Positions 47,026-56,640 of a DNA stretch of 64,000 nt are shown here, one piece after another; position 1 is the stretch's first letter; every line of letters begins with the position of its first letter. Source of the DNA: Papilionanthe hookeriana x Papilionanthe teres (lineage: Eukaryota > Streptophyta > Magnoliopsida > Asparagales > Orchidaceae); NCBI GenBank assembly GCA_022702705.1, contig CM040422.1, positions 41,253,270 through 41,317,269 of the forward strand, read 5' to 3'. The notes beneath the pieces are model-generated. The model saw only the letters and a list, made by a program, of their open reading frames with translations. It was not told where the DNA came from and did not search any database. Position numbers and translations under genes: made by a program.

Positions 47026-47645
47026 ACTGGTTCCAATCTCGAAGGTTTAAAGAGAAATGGAATCTGGTTCCAATCTCGATAGTCTAAAGAGAAATGGAAA
47101 CTGGTTCCATTCTCGAAGGTTTAAAGAGAATTGGAATCTGGTTCCAATCTCGAAGGTTTAAAGAGAAATGGAAACTGGTTCCAATCTCGAAGGTCTAAAG
47201 AGAAATGGAATCTCGTTCCAATCTCGAAGGTTTAAAGAAAAATGGAAACTGGTTCCAATCTCGAAGGTCTAAAGAGAAATGGAAACTAGTTCCAATCTCG
47301 AAGGTCTAAAGAGAAATGAAAATTGTTTCCAATCTCGAAGGTTTAAAGAGAAATGTAAACTGGTTCCAATCTCGAAGGTCTAAAGAGAATTGGAGTCTGG
47401 TTCCAATCTCGAAGGTCTAAAGAGAATTGGAAACTGGTTCCAATCTCGAAGGTTTAAAGAGAATTGGAAACTGGTTCCAATCTCGAAGGTCTAAAGAGAA
47501 TTGGAAACAGTTTCCAATCTCGAAAGTTTAAAGATAATTGGAAACTGGTTCCAATCACGAAGGTCTAAAGAGAATTAGAATCTGGTTCCAATCTCGAAGG
47601 TTTAAAGAGAATTTGAAACTGGTTCCAATCTTGAATGTTTAAAGG
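47026..47645 (-). repeat. ~37-bp minisatellite of Beta, right part
   Basis: Continuation of the array at 25913-26405: units GGTTTAAAGAGAAATGGAAA plus CTGGTTCCAATCTCGAA, about 16 copies, few mismatches. The first 5 bp (47026-47030, ACTGG) are the right target duplication of Gamma. Confidence 0.9.
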
Positions 47646-48381
47646 GTTGAAATTTGTTGTGTAGATTTGAGTTTAGCGGAAGATTTGGAATGAGACTTGA
47701 AAGTGTTTCACGTCCCACGAGGATCGATCAAAGTTTAATTGTTTGGCGAAGAATATGAACCCATGCCATCAGAACCAAATCAAAAATTTTCGTGGTTCTG
47801 TGTCAGTAGATTCAGTCTACCTTCTCAAAAGAGGGAAGGAAATACGGAGAGTCAAAAAGAGATTTGAGAATAGCTGAAGGCCGGGGATTTCAGATTCAGG
47901 AATTTGTCTTAGTTGCTTGTTGTAATTTGATTTTAGCTTGATTTTTCAATTTAGAGTTCACATTTATTTAGAGTTCGTGTTTATTTGTAGTTTGTTTTGT
48001 CATTCAGATTTTTAAAAGAGAGTTTTCATTTATTTTTATTTTTACTTATTCTTTGCTCGAAGTTCTTTTAATTTAATGGCGTTTCCTAGTCAATTTACAC
48101 AAAAAGAGGTGAAGGCAAAACATGACATGGTCACTTTCATTTCAATATTGTTGAAAATACATCATACATCTTGATCCAAAACATGATGATATTTTCTTTG
48201 AGAAGTTAATATCTCATACAATCCATATAAATCCAAAACGGATTATGTAAGACTCTTCAAGTTTCTTCTAAATGTAGCTGTCAAAATCCATGTCTGAATA
48301 GTGAGATACATGGACAATAACATCACCTTCCAAGTCATCCTTGGCAGGAATGTCGTGGAGGTGTGTTATCTCCCATGTAAC
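47646..48381 (-). other. 3' untranslated region between AlkB ORF and minisatellite in Beta
   Basis: No ORF or domain recognised on either strand. The sequence is less AT-rich than the LTR flanks near 47690-47860. Confidence 0.5.
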
Positions 48382-49130
48382 TCACAGCTCGTAAGGCTTG
48401 AGGCTCTCTAACTTTGGATCTGGCTGAAAGTGAAAAGGCATTTTTCTGTCATCCATTCTCCTGAAAGTGATGGAGATTCGCTCAACAGGCACTCCTGGAA
48501 TGCAATGCTTTGTGATGTTCGCTCCATTCCCATTTAACACCGTGACGAAACCTACCGGTAGTGGTATCTTTACTGGCCCTTGGAATTCACCGGGGCCAAC
48601 TATCCGGAGGTCAGATCCGAACATGATATTGCACTGGTTGACAAAAGACACTGTGCAGAAAGGTCTGACGAAGTCATGATGGTCTATGTGTGGAGGTATG
48701 CAGTCGCCCTCCTTATAGATGTTAATGATGCAGTTGTTGGGTATGCAATCTGTAGGCAATACCCTCCATGTTATCATCCTTTTGCCATTCTCTTGATAAT
48801 ATTCGGCATCAGATCCACCTCACTGCGACGGAGTATCCCTGGTGGATTTCCTTTTCTGTCTACCGCAAAGTTGTAGCAACATCCGCATTGGATCGTAACT
48901 CTTCCTTTTCCTGGCATCCATCTTCGGGGTTCTGAATAAGTTTTCTCCCTCAGACGACTAGCTCGGCCCATTTTCTGGAGTTCAATAATGCAGTCTACAA
49001 TTTGCTGTTGTTCGTAATCTGAGAACACATCTGTATGTAACTCGAGGCTTTCCAAGATGTTGATCCTCTTGCCTCCAATTCTCTCAAAGTATTCGAAATT
49101 TTTCTTTTCAACATTCTGCATTCTTTCCAA
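48382..49130 (-). pseudogene. AlkB-type 2OG-Fe(II) dioxygenase domain (plant ALKBH9/10-like) inside element Beta
   Basis: Two overlapping minus-strand ORFs, 49130-48774 (118 aa) and 48777-48382 (131 aa), form one AlkB domain with a single frameshift near 48775. The first part has LELHTDVFSDYEQQQIVD, PGKGRVTIQCGCCYNFAV and GNPPGI, typical of plant ALKBH9/ALKBH10. The second has IYKEGDCIPPHIDHHDF, VSFVNQCNIMFGS, LPVGFVTVLNGNGA and KHCIPGVP. The iron ligands are all kept: His30 and Asp32 (HID) and His91. So is the 2-oxoglutarate Arg pair in RISITFR (Arg100, Arg106; numbering of the second ORF). Such enzymes remove N6-methyl groups from adenosine in RNA. It lies in sense, about 1.05 kb past the integrase end and before the 3' minisatellite. 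Upstream stops and the frameshift mean this copy is inactive. The family assignment is strong; the role in the element is inference. Confidence 0.9.
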
Positions 49131-49540
49131 CTCATATTCTGGAATTATCTACAATTGGCAAGGTCTAGTAATGTACTGGGGAATATATGGTTCAACCCCG
49201 GCACGCTCTCCTGCATGTCTTGGCTCCTCAGGGGTAGTCTCATTAGGGACATCCTCCGGGTTTGCTTTCGCAACAAGACTCTTTAAAACTGGTGCATTTA
49301 TCTGGTGTCAAGGTGCTGATTCTATTTCTACTCTTCTTTAGATTTCATTTATCTTTTTTGTTTTCCTTGGATTTGATCTCCTCTTTTCTGGTTCCTGACG
49401 AACCAATTTCTTTGGAGTATTTTTATTGGTGATAGCAACTGTCTCTTCATGTTGATCTGCCTCTAACTTGGTTAACATCTTGCGAATGCAGCGATTCTTG
49501 TTCCTCGCTGAGTGGCAGTGAGAGTAGCTCTCCTTACCCC
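49131..49540 (-). pseudogene. Linker between ORF-X and AlkB domain
   Basis: One minus-strand reading frame (frameshifted relative to ORF-X) runs from about 49534 to the AlkB start at 49130, with three stops. The basic stretch KKLVRQEPEKRRSNPRKTKK lies near its start, followed by a Pro/Glu-rich segment. It joins ORF-X and AlkB into what was probably one accessory protein of about 490 residues. The basic patch could bind RNA or act as a nuclear signal; that is inference. Confidence 0.6.
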
Positions 49541-49867
49541 TTAGATTTCTACGAGCATGGCGCTGACGAGCCTGCCCTCTGCTGTAGCAACAACAGACAT
49601 AACTTTCTTGTCCTCTCCCGTTGCATGAGCGGTGTTTAATTTTCTCTTCTTGCTTGTGGCTGGTTGACTTGAGCCACCCAATTTCATCACTGTCTGACTA
49701 CGAAACTCTTCCCAATCAATCGGGGTCCAATCATTTCCTTCGTACTGTAGCACGACTGGTGTGAAGTTAGAGTCGATCTTGATCACAGCTCCATCCCTCA
49801 CCCTCTTTTCATCAAGTGCTAGACTCACGCCATTCTTAAAGTACAGAACCAACCGCCCGTTCGACAT
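49541..49867 (-). CDS. ORF-X: small unknown domain at the head of the AlkB accessory ORF
   Basis: 108 codons from ATG 49867, intact to a frameshift-induced stop at 49541. N-terminal sequence SNGRLVLYFKNGVSLALDEK, then VRDGAVIKIDSNFTPVVLQY. The C-terminus is Ser/Lys-rich and basic (SSQPATSKKRKLN, a possible nuclear localisation signal). No known family is recognised. The N-terminal ~45 residues follow the pattern of the leader ORF1 N-termini of Gamma and Beta (SPKLIFSLATGEEFAI... DLAVIKFGQGF). A duplicated domain is therefore possible. It starts about 315 nt past the integrase end, so it is probably a separate ORF3, perhaps expressed by splicing or reinitiation. Confidence 0.6.
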   Translation of the reverse strand: MSNGRLVLYFKNGVSLALDEKRVRDGAVIKIDSNFTPVVLQYEGNDWTPIDWEEFRSQTVMKLGGSSQPATSKKRKLNTAHATGEDKKVMSVVATAEGRLVSAMLVEI

Positions 49868-50182
49868 TTCCCTGCAAAAAACAAGGAAAGGATCAGGGGC
49901 TGTACTAAGAACAAGAACAGTAGAAAAATATGTTTATTAAAGAAGAGATTTTATTTGTTTATTTTAAATAGGAGTAGGAAAAGATGAAGAAAGATCAAAA
50001 GTGAGACTCGATTTGAAAGGAAGGATAAGAACTTTATTATCATGATTTTACATGTTTTCTTTTAACAATTTTTTTTAAACAATTTTCTTTATCATCCACT
50101 TTTTATATTTATGAGTTCGGACCCAGTCATAAGTAATTACTGTGCCTGCACTTCTAGGAATGAGGATTGATCCTTCGAAACA
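49868..50182 (-). other. Gap between integrase and the accessory ORF
   Basis: Noncoding. Contains purine-rich minus/pyrimidine-rich plus stretches near 50040-50100. No element boundary or target duplication is visible that would make the downstream AlkB ORF a separate insertion. Confidence 0.5.
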
Positions 50183-51544
50183 TCAGGTTGTGTAATACTT
50201 CTTTAGATATCGTCCATTAATTGGAAGCATAGGTCGTTCTCCACGGTAATTTACAAGCTGGTAGGAACCTCCCGAGTAAACAATCTCGACCACGAATGGC
50301 CCTTCCCAAGTGGGTTCAAATTTACCTCCTATCTTGCGATGTGCAAGAATAAGTGTTCTGAGAACCAAAACCAAGTCACCGACTTTGAATGTCCTTGGAC
50401 GAACTAATTTAACATGGGCTTGGATCATCTTGGCTTGATATAGTTCCAAATTCTGTTGTGCTGAAAATCTTTTCCCTTCCAAGCTTTCCAACTCTTCTAG
50501 TCATAGTCTGGCATTTTCTTCTGTAGTGATCTTTTTTGCAACTGCAATTCTGAGAGACGAAAGCTGAACCTCTAAGGGTAGAACGGCCTCGGACCCGTAC
50601 ACTAAGGCATAAGGCATAGACTGGGTGGGAGTTCTGAAAGTCGTCCTGTAGGCCCATAAGGCTTCTAACAACTTCTCATGCCAATTTCTCTTATTGTCGT
50701 CCAAAGTTTTCTTTAGGATTTGGACGAGAGTTTTATTAAAAGCCTAGGCCAAGCCATTCGCTCTTGGGTAATAGATTATTGAATAGTGCCAGTCGATCCC
50801 GTGTCTTCTGACAAAATTATTGATCTTCGTGCTTCTGAATGCGGACCCGTTATCTGAGATAATTCTGCGCGGTACCCCAAAACGGTAGACGACTTGATTC
50901 TAGAAGAACTGTAACACTTGATGTGCTTTCACTTCTCTGAGCGGTAGTGCATCTGCTTACTTAGAAAAGTAATCTGTAGCTGCAATAATGAAGCAATGTC
51001 CTCTTGAAGAAGGCGGTTATATCAGACCCACAATATTTGTGCCCCAACACTCAAATGGCCACGACGCGATTGTCGGATGTAGCACATTTGGAGGTTGATG
51101 TAAAACCACTCCATACACTTGGCACTAGTGACAACTTTTGGCAATCTTCATGCAATCGGTCATCATTGAGGGTCAGTAGTACCCTAGTCTTTTAATCTTC
51201 ATTTTCATTTTCGGACCCGACTGATGAGCGCCACAAAGTCCTAAGTGTACTTCTTTAACAATTTCACGAGCCTTGAACCCGCTCAGGCATCTTAGCCACA
51301 TTCGATCAAAAGACCTTCTGTATAACGTGTTGTTTATTAATGTGTAAGACAGAGTTCTTTTCTTTATTTGATGGGCTATCGACTTATCATCAGGTAGGTT
51401 TCCTGTTTGCAAGTAGTCTATTAATGGTTGCCACCAATCTTCTGTATTTTCTGTTACTGTCGCAATTGTTTCTTCTACTATTTCTGATTTGTGTATTGTA
51501 TCCATGTCGAGCTGTGAGAGAACCTGACGTCCCTGAACTGACAC
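50183..51544 (-). pseudogene. Integrase of element Beta
   Basis: Fragments 51544-51173, 50704-50501 and 50491-50183, plus the broken core between. N-terminus: zinc-binding HHCC region with VHLGLCGAHQSGPKMKMKIK and LGYYWPSM; the CHxCQ motif has a stop. Core: WGTNIVGLI, in which the first catalytic Asp is Asn; IISDNGSAF with the second Asp kept; NGLA*AFNK, in which the catalytic Glu codon is a stop. C-terminus: LLEALWAYRTTFRTPTQSMP, FKVGDLVLV and GGKFEPTWEGPFVV, typical of Tat integrases, ending at 50183. The enzyme would insert element cDNA into the nuclear genome. This copy has lost two of three catalytic residues. Confidence 0.9.
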
Positions 51545-51559
51545 TTCAACTGATTCATC

Positions 51560-51985
51560 CTATAAGCAGGCAAATTCCTTGGTATGTCGGGCTAACGCAT
51601 CTGCGAGAGCATTTTCTCTTCTGGGAATCTTGTAGATCGTTACATTTGGAATCCGCTCTAACAATTTCATGGCGTACTGGAAGTACTGCTCGAGTCTTGG
51701 TTTAAGAATTATGTACTGTCCAGTGACCTGTTGAATGATCAAATGAGAATCCCCGTAGATGTTGATGTCTGTTATTCCCATCTGGATAGTTAATTTCAGT
51801 CCGGTTATAAGGGCTTCGTATTCTGCCTCGTTGTTTGTACACGGTTCTATTAAGTGATATGAATACCTTAACATCCCTCGCTCTGAAGTTATAAAGATTA
51901 GTCTGATTCCTGCCTTACCGGGCACTATCGTTTACTATTCTTTATCTTTCTGTGCTGAAGATGCTCCGTCGAAGTACAATTCCTA
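51560..51985 (-). pseudogene. Archaeal-type RNase H (aRNH) of element Beta
   Basis: Second RNase H, placed between the Ty3-type RNase H and integrase, which is diagnostic for the Tat lineage. Open from 51925 to 51560 (121 codons), preceded in frame by LYFDGASS with stops. Acidic catalytic positions are visible: Asp in YFDGAS, Glu in NNEAEYEALI, Asp in IYGDSHLI and Asp in ENALADALA. The QQVTGQYIILKPRLEQYFQY segment is typical. It degrades the RNA strand of RNA-DNA hybrids during reverse transcription. The domain is largely intact, but stops precede it. Confidence 0.9.
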
Positions 51986-52093
51986 ACGCTGATCATCGGG
52001 GTCTTCTAGGCTCATTATCTATTCGTCTGGCAAATCGTCGTTGAGAGGCGATTCTGCCAGTAAAGGGTGTACTGCAAGGAAGTCTGCCCAGAC

Positions 52094-53449
52094 TTATCCC
52101 TTTACGGCAAGAAGAGCAATATAAGTTATATCGAATTGCAATAGTATCATAGACCACCTGGCAAGTCTGCTAGAAAGTGTCAGTCGGGTCATCAAATATT
52201 GCAACGGATTAAACTTCGAAATAAGGTTGAACTTATGAGAAAGCATGTAGTGCCTGAGCTTTTGTGGGGCAAAGATTAGGGCCAAACAGTGCTTCTCAAT
52301 AGGAGTATACTTTACTTCCATCGGAATTAGACGTCGGCTTAAGTATTAGAGAGCATTTTCTTTTCCCTTGTCATTGACCTGGGCTAGCAGGGCTCCGAGA
52401 GAGTCGTCTAAAGCTGTGGTATAAAGTATCAACGGTCTACCCGAGACTAGGGATGCTAAAATAGGAGGTGTCATTAAATACTGTTTAATGTCATCGAAGG
52501 CATGTTGACATTTGGAGTCCCAAGTAAACTTGGCATCCTTCTTAACTAAAGCAGAAAAAGGTTGACACCTTCCTGACTAATTTGAGAAAAAGCTTCGAAG
52601 ATATGCCAATTTTCCTTAAAAGAACCGTAGTTGTTTCAAGGTTTTGGGAGGTTGCATTTCTAAGATAGCTTTAATCTTCTCTGGATCGATTTCAATTCCA
52701 CGATGTCGAACAACAAATCCTAAGAATTTCCCAGAGGTGACGCCGAAGGTGCATTTCTAGGGATTCATCTTAAGGTTTTATTGTCTTAATCGCTCGAAAA
52801 TAATTTTCAAATCATACAAATGATCTTCTTTTAGTTTTCTTTTGATGACCACATCATTCACATAGCACTCGACTTGGTTGTGAATGAGATCATCAAAAAT
52901 CCTTGTCATTTCTCTTTGATAAGTTGCTCCTACGTTCTTTAATCCAAACGACATCAGTGTGTAGTAGTATACCCCGATCGGTGTTCTGAAGGTTGTATGC
53001 TTTTCATCTTCTGGTTCCATCTTTATCTGGTTGTATCCTGGAGATCCATCCATGAATGAGAAGACTTCATGTGTTGAAGCAATGTCAATCATCAATTCTG
53101 GAATTGGTAGCGAGAATTCGTCCTTTGGACATGCTTTGTTCAAATCTCTGAAATCCACACAGATTCTAATCTGACCATTCTTCTTTCTGACTGGTACCAC
53201 ATTGGCTAACTAGGTTGGATATTGTTCCTCACAAACAAATTTAGTGTCTATTAGCTTCTTAACTTCAGCTATAACTTGTTGTTCAATCTCTAGACGCATT
53301 CTTCTCGGAGCTTGTCTGACTGGAACGACAGTGGGATCTACTCCTAACTTCTGAACTGCGACTTCTGGAGCTAATCCTGGCATTTCATCATAACTCTAAG
53401 CAAAACAGTCCTTGAACTCCATTACTAGCTTGATTATCTCTTCAGAATC
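52094..53449 (-). pseudogene. Reverse transcriptase and Ty3-type RNase H of element Beta
   Basis: RT fingers begin at about 53400 (MPGLAPEVAVQKLGVDPTVV, QAPRRMRLEIEQQV). Palm in the open stretch 53200-52778: VPVRKKNGQIRICVDFRDLN, SFMDGSPGYNQIKM with the first catalytic Asp, and CYVNDVVIK, in which the YVDD box reads YVND. Thumb/connection and RNase H follow with GKLAYLRSF, TALDDSLGALLAQ, YTPIEKHCLALIFAPQKLRH and LARWSMILLQFDITY, ending near 52094. Several stops are TGG to TAG changes (after CFA, after QYPT). Synthesises element cDNA from RNA. Inactive copy; the assignment is certain. Confidence 0.95.
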
Positions 53450-54022
53450 TTATTTATTGAGTAAGGAGCTAACAAAGGTCGGCCTAGGCCCATCGCTAGT
53501 ACCTAAGTTAACTTCCATTAACTTGTCTATTGTAGATTTAATTTCTTCTTCAAGTTCAGGCGGAGCATCTCCAATTTGTAGATCTTCAAGATCTTCTGAG
53601 GCTTTCAAGCTGTCTTCATTAGGCTCATAAGTGACAACCACACAAAATTCCGTATCGTCAACTGATCCTACCATGCTGAATCCGAGACCATGTTTTGAAT
53701 TGGGAGGTCGACTGTCATTGTTCCATAATTTTTCGAAGTGTTGTGATCGACCTTTTGTCCATTGTTTAGGTAAGACACCACATTGAATTAAATTTTGAAC
53801 ACAGGGAGGGTACAACTCAAAAGGTAGTTCCATTAATTCAAATGAAGTAACATCTTCAAATTGAACATCATTTTCAGTATTGGAAGAAGAAGCACCACGG
53901 TAAAACTTGATTGGTTTAGTACCACCACCATGCACTTCCTTGACCACCATACCCTCGAGCTTATTAGAATGGATTGGGGTCAGGGTCATAGTATGTACAT
54001 AATGGTTAATCTTCTCGTTCAT
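53450..54022 (-). pseudogene. Spacer domain between protease and RT, element Beta
   Basis: Open for 190 codons from 54022 to 53450. No known domain. It contains VKEVHGGGTKPIKFYRGASS, CVQNLIQCGVLPKQW and SKHGLGFSMVG, the last a glycine-rich phrase, and an acidic C-terminal half (LEDLQIGDAPPELEEEIK) leading into the RT. Tat elements usually have such a linker of unclear role. Its start overlaps the stop of the preceding ORF by four bases (ATGA, 54019-54022). That could be a simple frameshift or a real reinitiation site; I favour a frameshift. Confidence 0.7.
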
Positions 54023-54417
54023 TGATTTGTATTCTTCATTTTTTCATCTTCGAGAGAGATCTTGAACTGGTGTTTCTTTTGATTTATTGTTGCTGCTTCT
54101 TTCTTGATTTCTTCTTCTTCGGAACTGGTCTCCCAATTAACGTTGATGACTGGTTTCTTCTGTCCAACTGTTCCAACATCTCTTCCATGACCTCGTCCCC
54201 GGCCTCGACCTTGGGTACGAGTTCTAGAGAAACCATCACCATCTCGCCGTAAGGGAGTGGTGAGTAACTGTTGGACTAGAATTTCAGGCTCTTCATTGTC
54301 TTGCACTTCTTTTGCTTCATTTGGTACGGTATTTCTGGAGAAGATTGTTTTCTTTGGAGGTGCGTAATAGGCTGCATCTTCATGAATTCCAATCTTGTGT
54401 ACAGAGAATGGTTGCAA
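54019..54417 (-). pseudogene. RG-rich basic segment of Beta polyprotein
   Basis: In frame with the protease upstream. An RG repeat (QGRGRGRGHGRD, about residues 69-80 of the open stretch) is followed by an acidic/basic tail. RG repeats often bind nucleic acid; with gag missing from Beta, this segment could in principle supply RNA binding. That is inference. The N-terminal FSVHKIGIHEDAAYYAPPKK looks like the continuation of the protease linker. Confidence 0.65.
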
Positions 54418-54474
54418 GTCACCTTTGATACATTGTTGTCCTCCTTCATAATATTTTATGCACTGGTGCAGAGA

Positions 54475-55278
54475 CTACGATACCATCCGGTTTTCATGGA
54501 TCCATGGCCGACCCAGTAGAGCGTTGAATGATGTCTCAAAATCAATTATGTGAAATTTTGCGGTTGTCTTTGCTAAGTCACCGGTCTTCATTAACAACAT
54601 TATTGATCCAAGAGCTGTTTTTCCTTTTTGATTGAAACCTCTTAATAACATCTTGTCTGCTTCAAGTTCGCGAGCATCAATTTCCAAATATACTAATGTT
54701 TGAAGGCTCATTATGTTGATTGATGCTCCCAGATCAACCAACACTCTGGAGAGCGTAAAATTTCTAATAGTGACTGAAATGTATAATGGTCGATTGTGAT
54801 CAGCCGTTTCGAGTAGTAAATCATTATCCGTGAAGGTAACATCTCGTTGTTCTTTTAACGAGCAAACCTCGTCTAAGGAATTACCAGCCATTTGAGCTAA
54901 ACAAATTTCTGGATCAAGTAAAGCCTTTATCAGGGTTTCCCTCTTCTCCTTTGACAGGATTAAAGCGTCGTATATGCTTAGTTTGGCTGGTAGCTTCCTA
55001 AGATGGGCTAGCACGTTATAGTCCACTTTATTACCATGTTCCTCGATTTCTTCCCGAATGGGCGATTCCTCTGCTGGGGTTGGCTCCTCCTAAGAAACCA
55101 CCTGGTTTCCTTTATCCTTTGGACTCATTCTCGGGGGTAGAACTTTTCCACTTCTTAAATTAACTTCAGTTATTTCTTTTGTATCTGGTATTGAATCTGC
55201 CGGTGTCTCCTGAATTGGAACGACTGGCTCTTCTGGCGTTGCTTCGGAATCTATTGACTCTAATTCTATTGCAATCAA
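54475..55278 (-). pseudogene. Aspartic protease of element Beta
   Basis: One frame from about 55278, with one stop at 55090, into the open stretch 55026-54475. The approach segment YNVLAHLRKLPAKLSIYDAL is the usual gag-protease linker of Tat elements. The protease core has LSRVLVDLGASINIMSLQTL, with the DLGAS active site that is normal in this branch, and NALLGRPWIHENRM as the second signature. It would cleave the polyprotein. Directly upstream is the leader protein rather than gag. Confidence 0.9.
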
Positions 55279-55284
55279 AGCTCC

Positions 55285-56103
55285 TCAAAATTCATAAATA
55301 GACTCGCCGCTTGTTGAGCTTTCGTAGACATCCTTGTGAACGTCTTCTCCTTCGTCGTGATCATTGAGGTTTAGTATGATTTGAGAATCGTTATTTATAT
55401 CGGAATCGAGATCTGGATTAGCTTGGTTTTCATTAGTTACGTAATCGTTAGAAGCAGTCAAAATGAAGCCAACACCAATACTCTTATCATTATAAGATCC
55501 CGCCGGGGCGAGCAAATAATCATACAGAGTCAGAGGTTCGATGGATTTCTCTCCTGAATCAGAAACAACTATCCTAGGATAAGCAGCCCCTAGTCTACCC
55601 TTCGGAGCCTCGGTTTTCTTCTCTTCTAGGAACTTCTCTTCCTTCTGGTGCGGTTCTTCAATCGCAAGAGATAGCACCGCTAAGCAGGTTTCAAACTTTG
55701 AGTTGAAGCGCGTACCAAAGCGATCTGGATATGATCTAAGATTTTCTTTGAGGACTTTGTCCAGACGATACTCCATCCATCATAAGCCGGGGTAGGTGCA
55801 GAGATGACTAGACCGGTGGGGGTAGAGACAACAGTCCTCCTTTGAATAGCAGTACTTCTTTCGAGTGGAACCCTTTGCAGGGGAGGAAACTCTTGAGTCG
55901 ACTTCGGGTTGAACTCGATCGGGGGTTTCTCGGTTTACGGCACTTTGTCCATTAGTGTGAAGAGAGTGACGTCAGCGAACTTGATTTCTGTATTGTTAAA
56001 TACTTGTCCAAAATGGATGATTCCATTGTCGGGCAGTTCATCCTTATAGACGGTGAAGTCCATTCCATTGGAGAAGGAGAAAATTAACTTTGGGGCAGTC
56101 ATT
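55285..56103 (-). pseudogene. Leader ORF1 of element Beta
   Basis: Starts at ATG 56103: TAPKLIFSFSNGMDFTVYKD, then ELPDNGIIHFGQVFNNTEIK. One stop at 55935-55937 and a frameshift near 55777 lead into the open stretch 55776-55285 (163 codons), which has an acidic, Asp/Asn-rich C-terminus (NPDLDSDINNDSQIILNLND). This last frame continues straight into the protease frame, through stops at 55285 and 55090. The N-terminal domain matches Alpha and Gamma. No retrotransposon gag motif (W..F...F, RWRNLS and so on) is visible anywhere between here and the protease. Confidence 0.7.
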
Positions 56104-56622
56104 TTCTGCAGGGTAGATTCTAAGTATTAGTCCCGAATTATGCTTCCTTTTGTCACAAAATTTAGGACGAAAAAGAAAGAGTCCGAACACATTTCCATTT
56201 ATCTTAGTGTATTTAAGATTTAAAAGAGTTTGTTTATTAAGGGGTTGTTTATTAGAAGATTTGTTCATTAGGAACGAAATGTTTAAAGAACGCAGGTTTA
56301 TAGAAAGGAAGGGACCCGGTTCGAAATTGGAAAGGAAGAGAAAGTCTCGTAAGACTTCTCAACCCGAAGAACCGCTCCTAAGCTAACACCTATTGGGGGT
56401 CCACCCCACCTTAGAAAAAGAGGTAAAAGGATTTCAGAACCTCTCTCTTTAGGGTGGTCTAAACAGTGGCTCCTAAATCCAAGAGAGTTGACTATACCCG
56501 TTCAAGACAGAAATGAACATGGTATTTCAACGGAAGAATGGTAGCTTGGTCCACTAGGGACATAGACTTGCTACCGATTTATGAAAGCAAAACCATCTGA
56601 TTAAAATGGAGAGAGGAACTAG
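56104..56622 (-). other. 5' untranslated leader of Beta
   Basis: No gene; the opposing ORFs here are short. Holds the 18-nt block at 56386-56403 that is exactly complementary to 25556-25573 near the 3' LTR, and a conserved GTCCACCCCACC...CCTCTCT segment shared with Alpha (2960-3030) and Gamma (39540-39610). Confidence 0.65.
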
Positions 56623-56640
56623 TCCCCAGCGGAGTCGCCA
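56623..56640 (-). other. Primer-binding site of Beta
   Basis: Identical to the Gamma site, TGGCGACTCCGCTGGGGA on the minus strand, 5 nt from the LTR start at 56646. Confidence 0.85.

Noticed and set aside
47026..47645. Regular ~37-bp repeats that superficially resemble a CRISPR array
   Set aside because: No unique spacers: the whole unit repeats. Plant retrotransposon context, and the array is split by a nested element.
48467..48876. Plus-strand ORFs over the AlkB domain
   Set aside because: Shadows of the minus-strand AlkB frame, which has the real motifs.
48382..49130. Independent host ALKBH gene or processed pseudogene
   Set aside because: Same strand as pol, directly downstream of integrase, upstream of the element's 3' repeats, joined to ORF-X, with no poly-A tail or target duplication seen. 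Not fully excluded without other copies.
54475..55026. Protease active site DLGAS as a defect
   Set aside because: DLGAS rather than DTG/DSG is normal in this branch of plant Ty3/gypsy elements.
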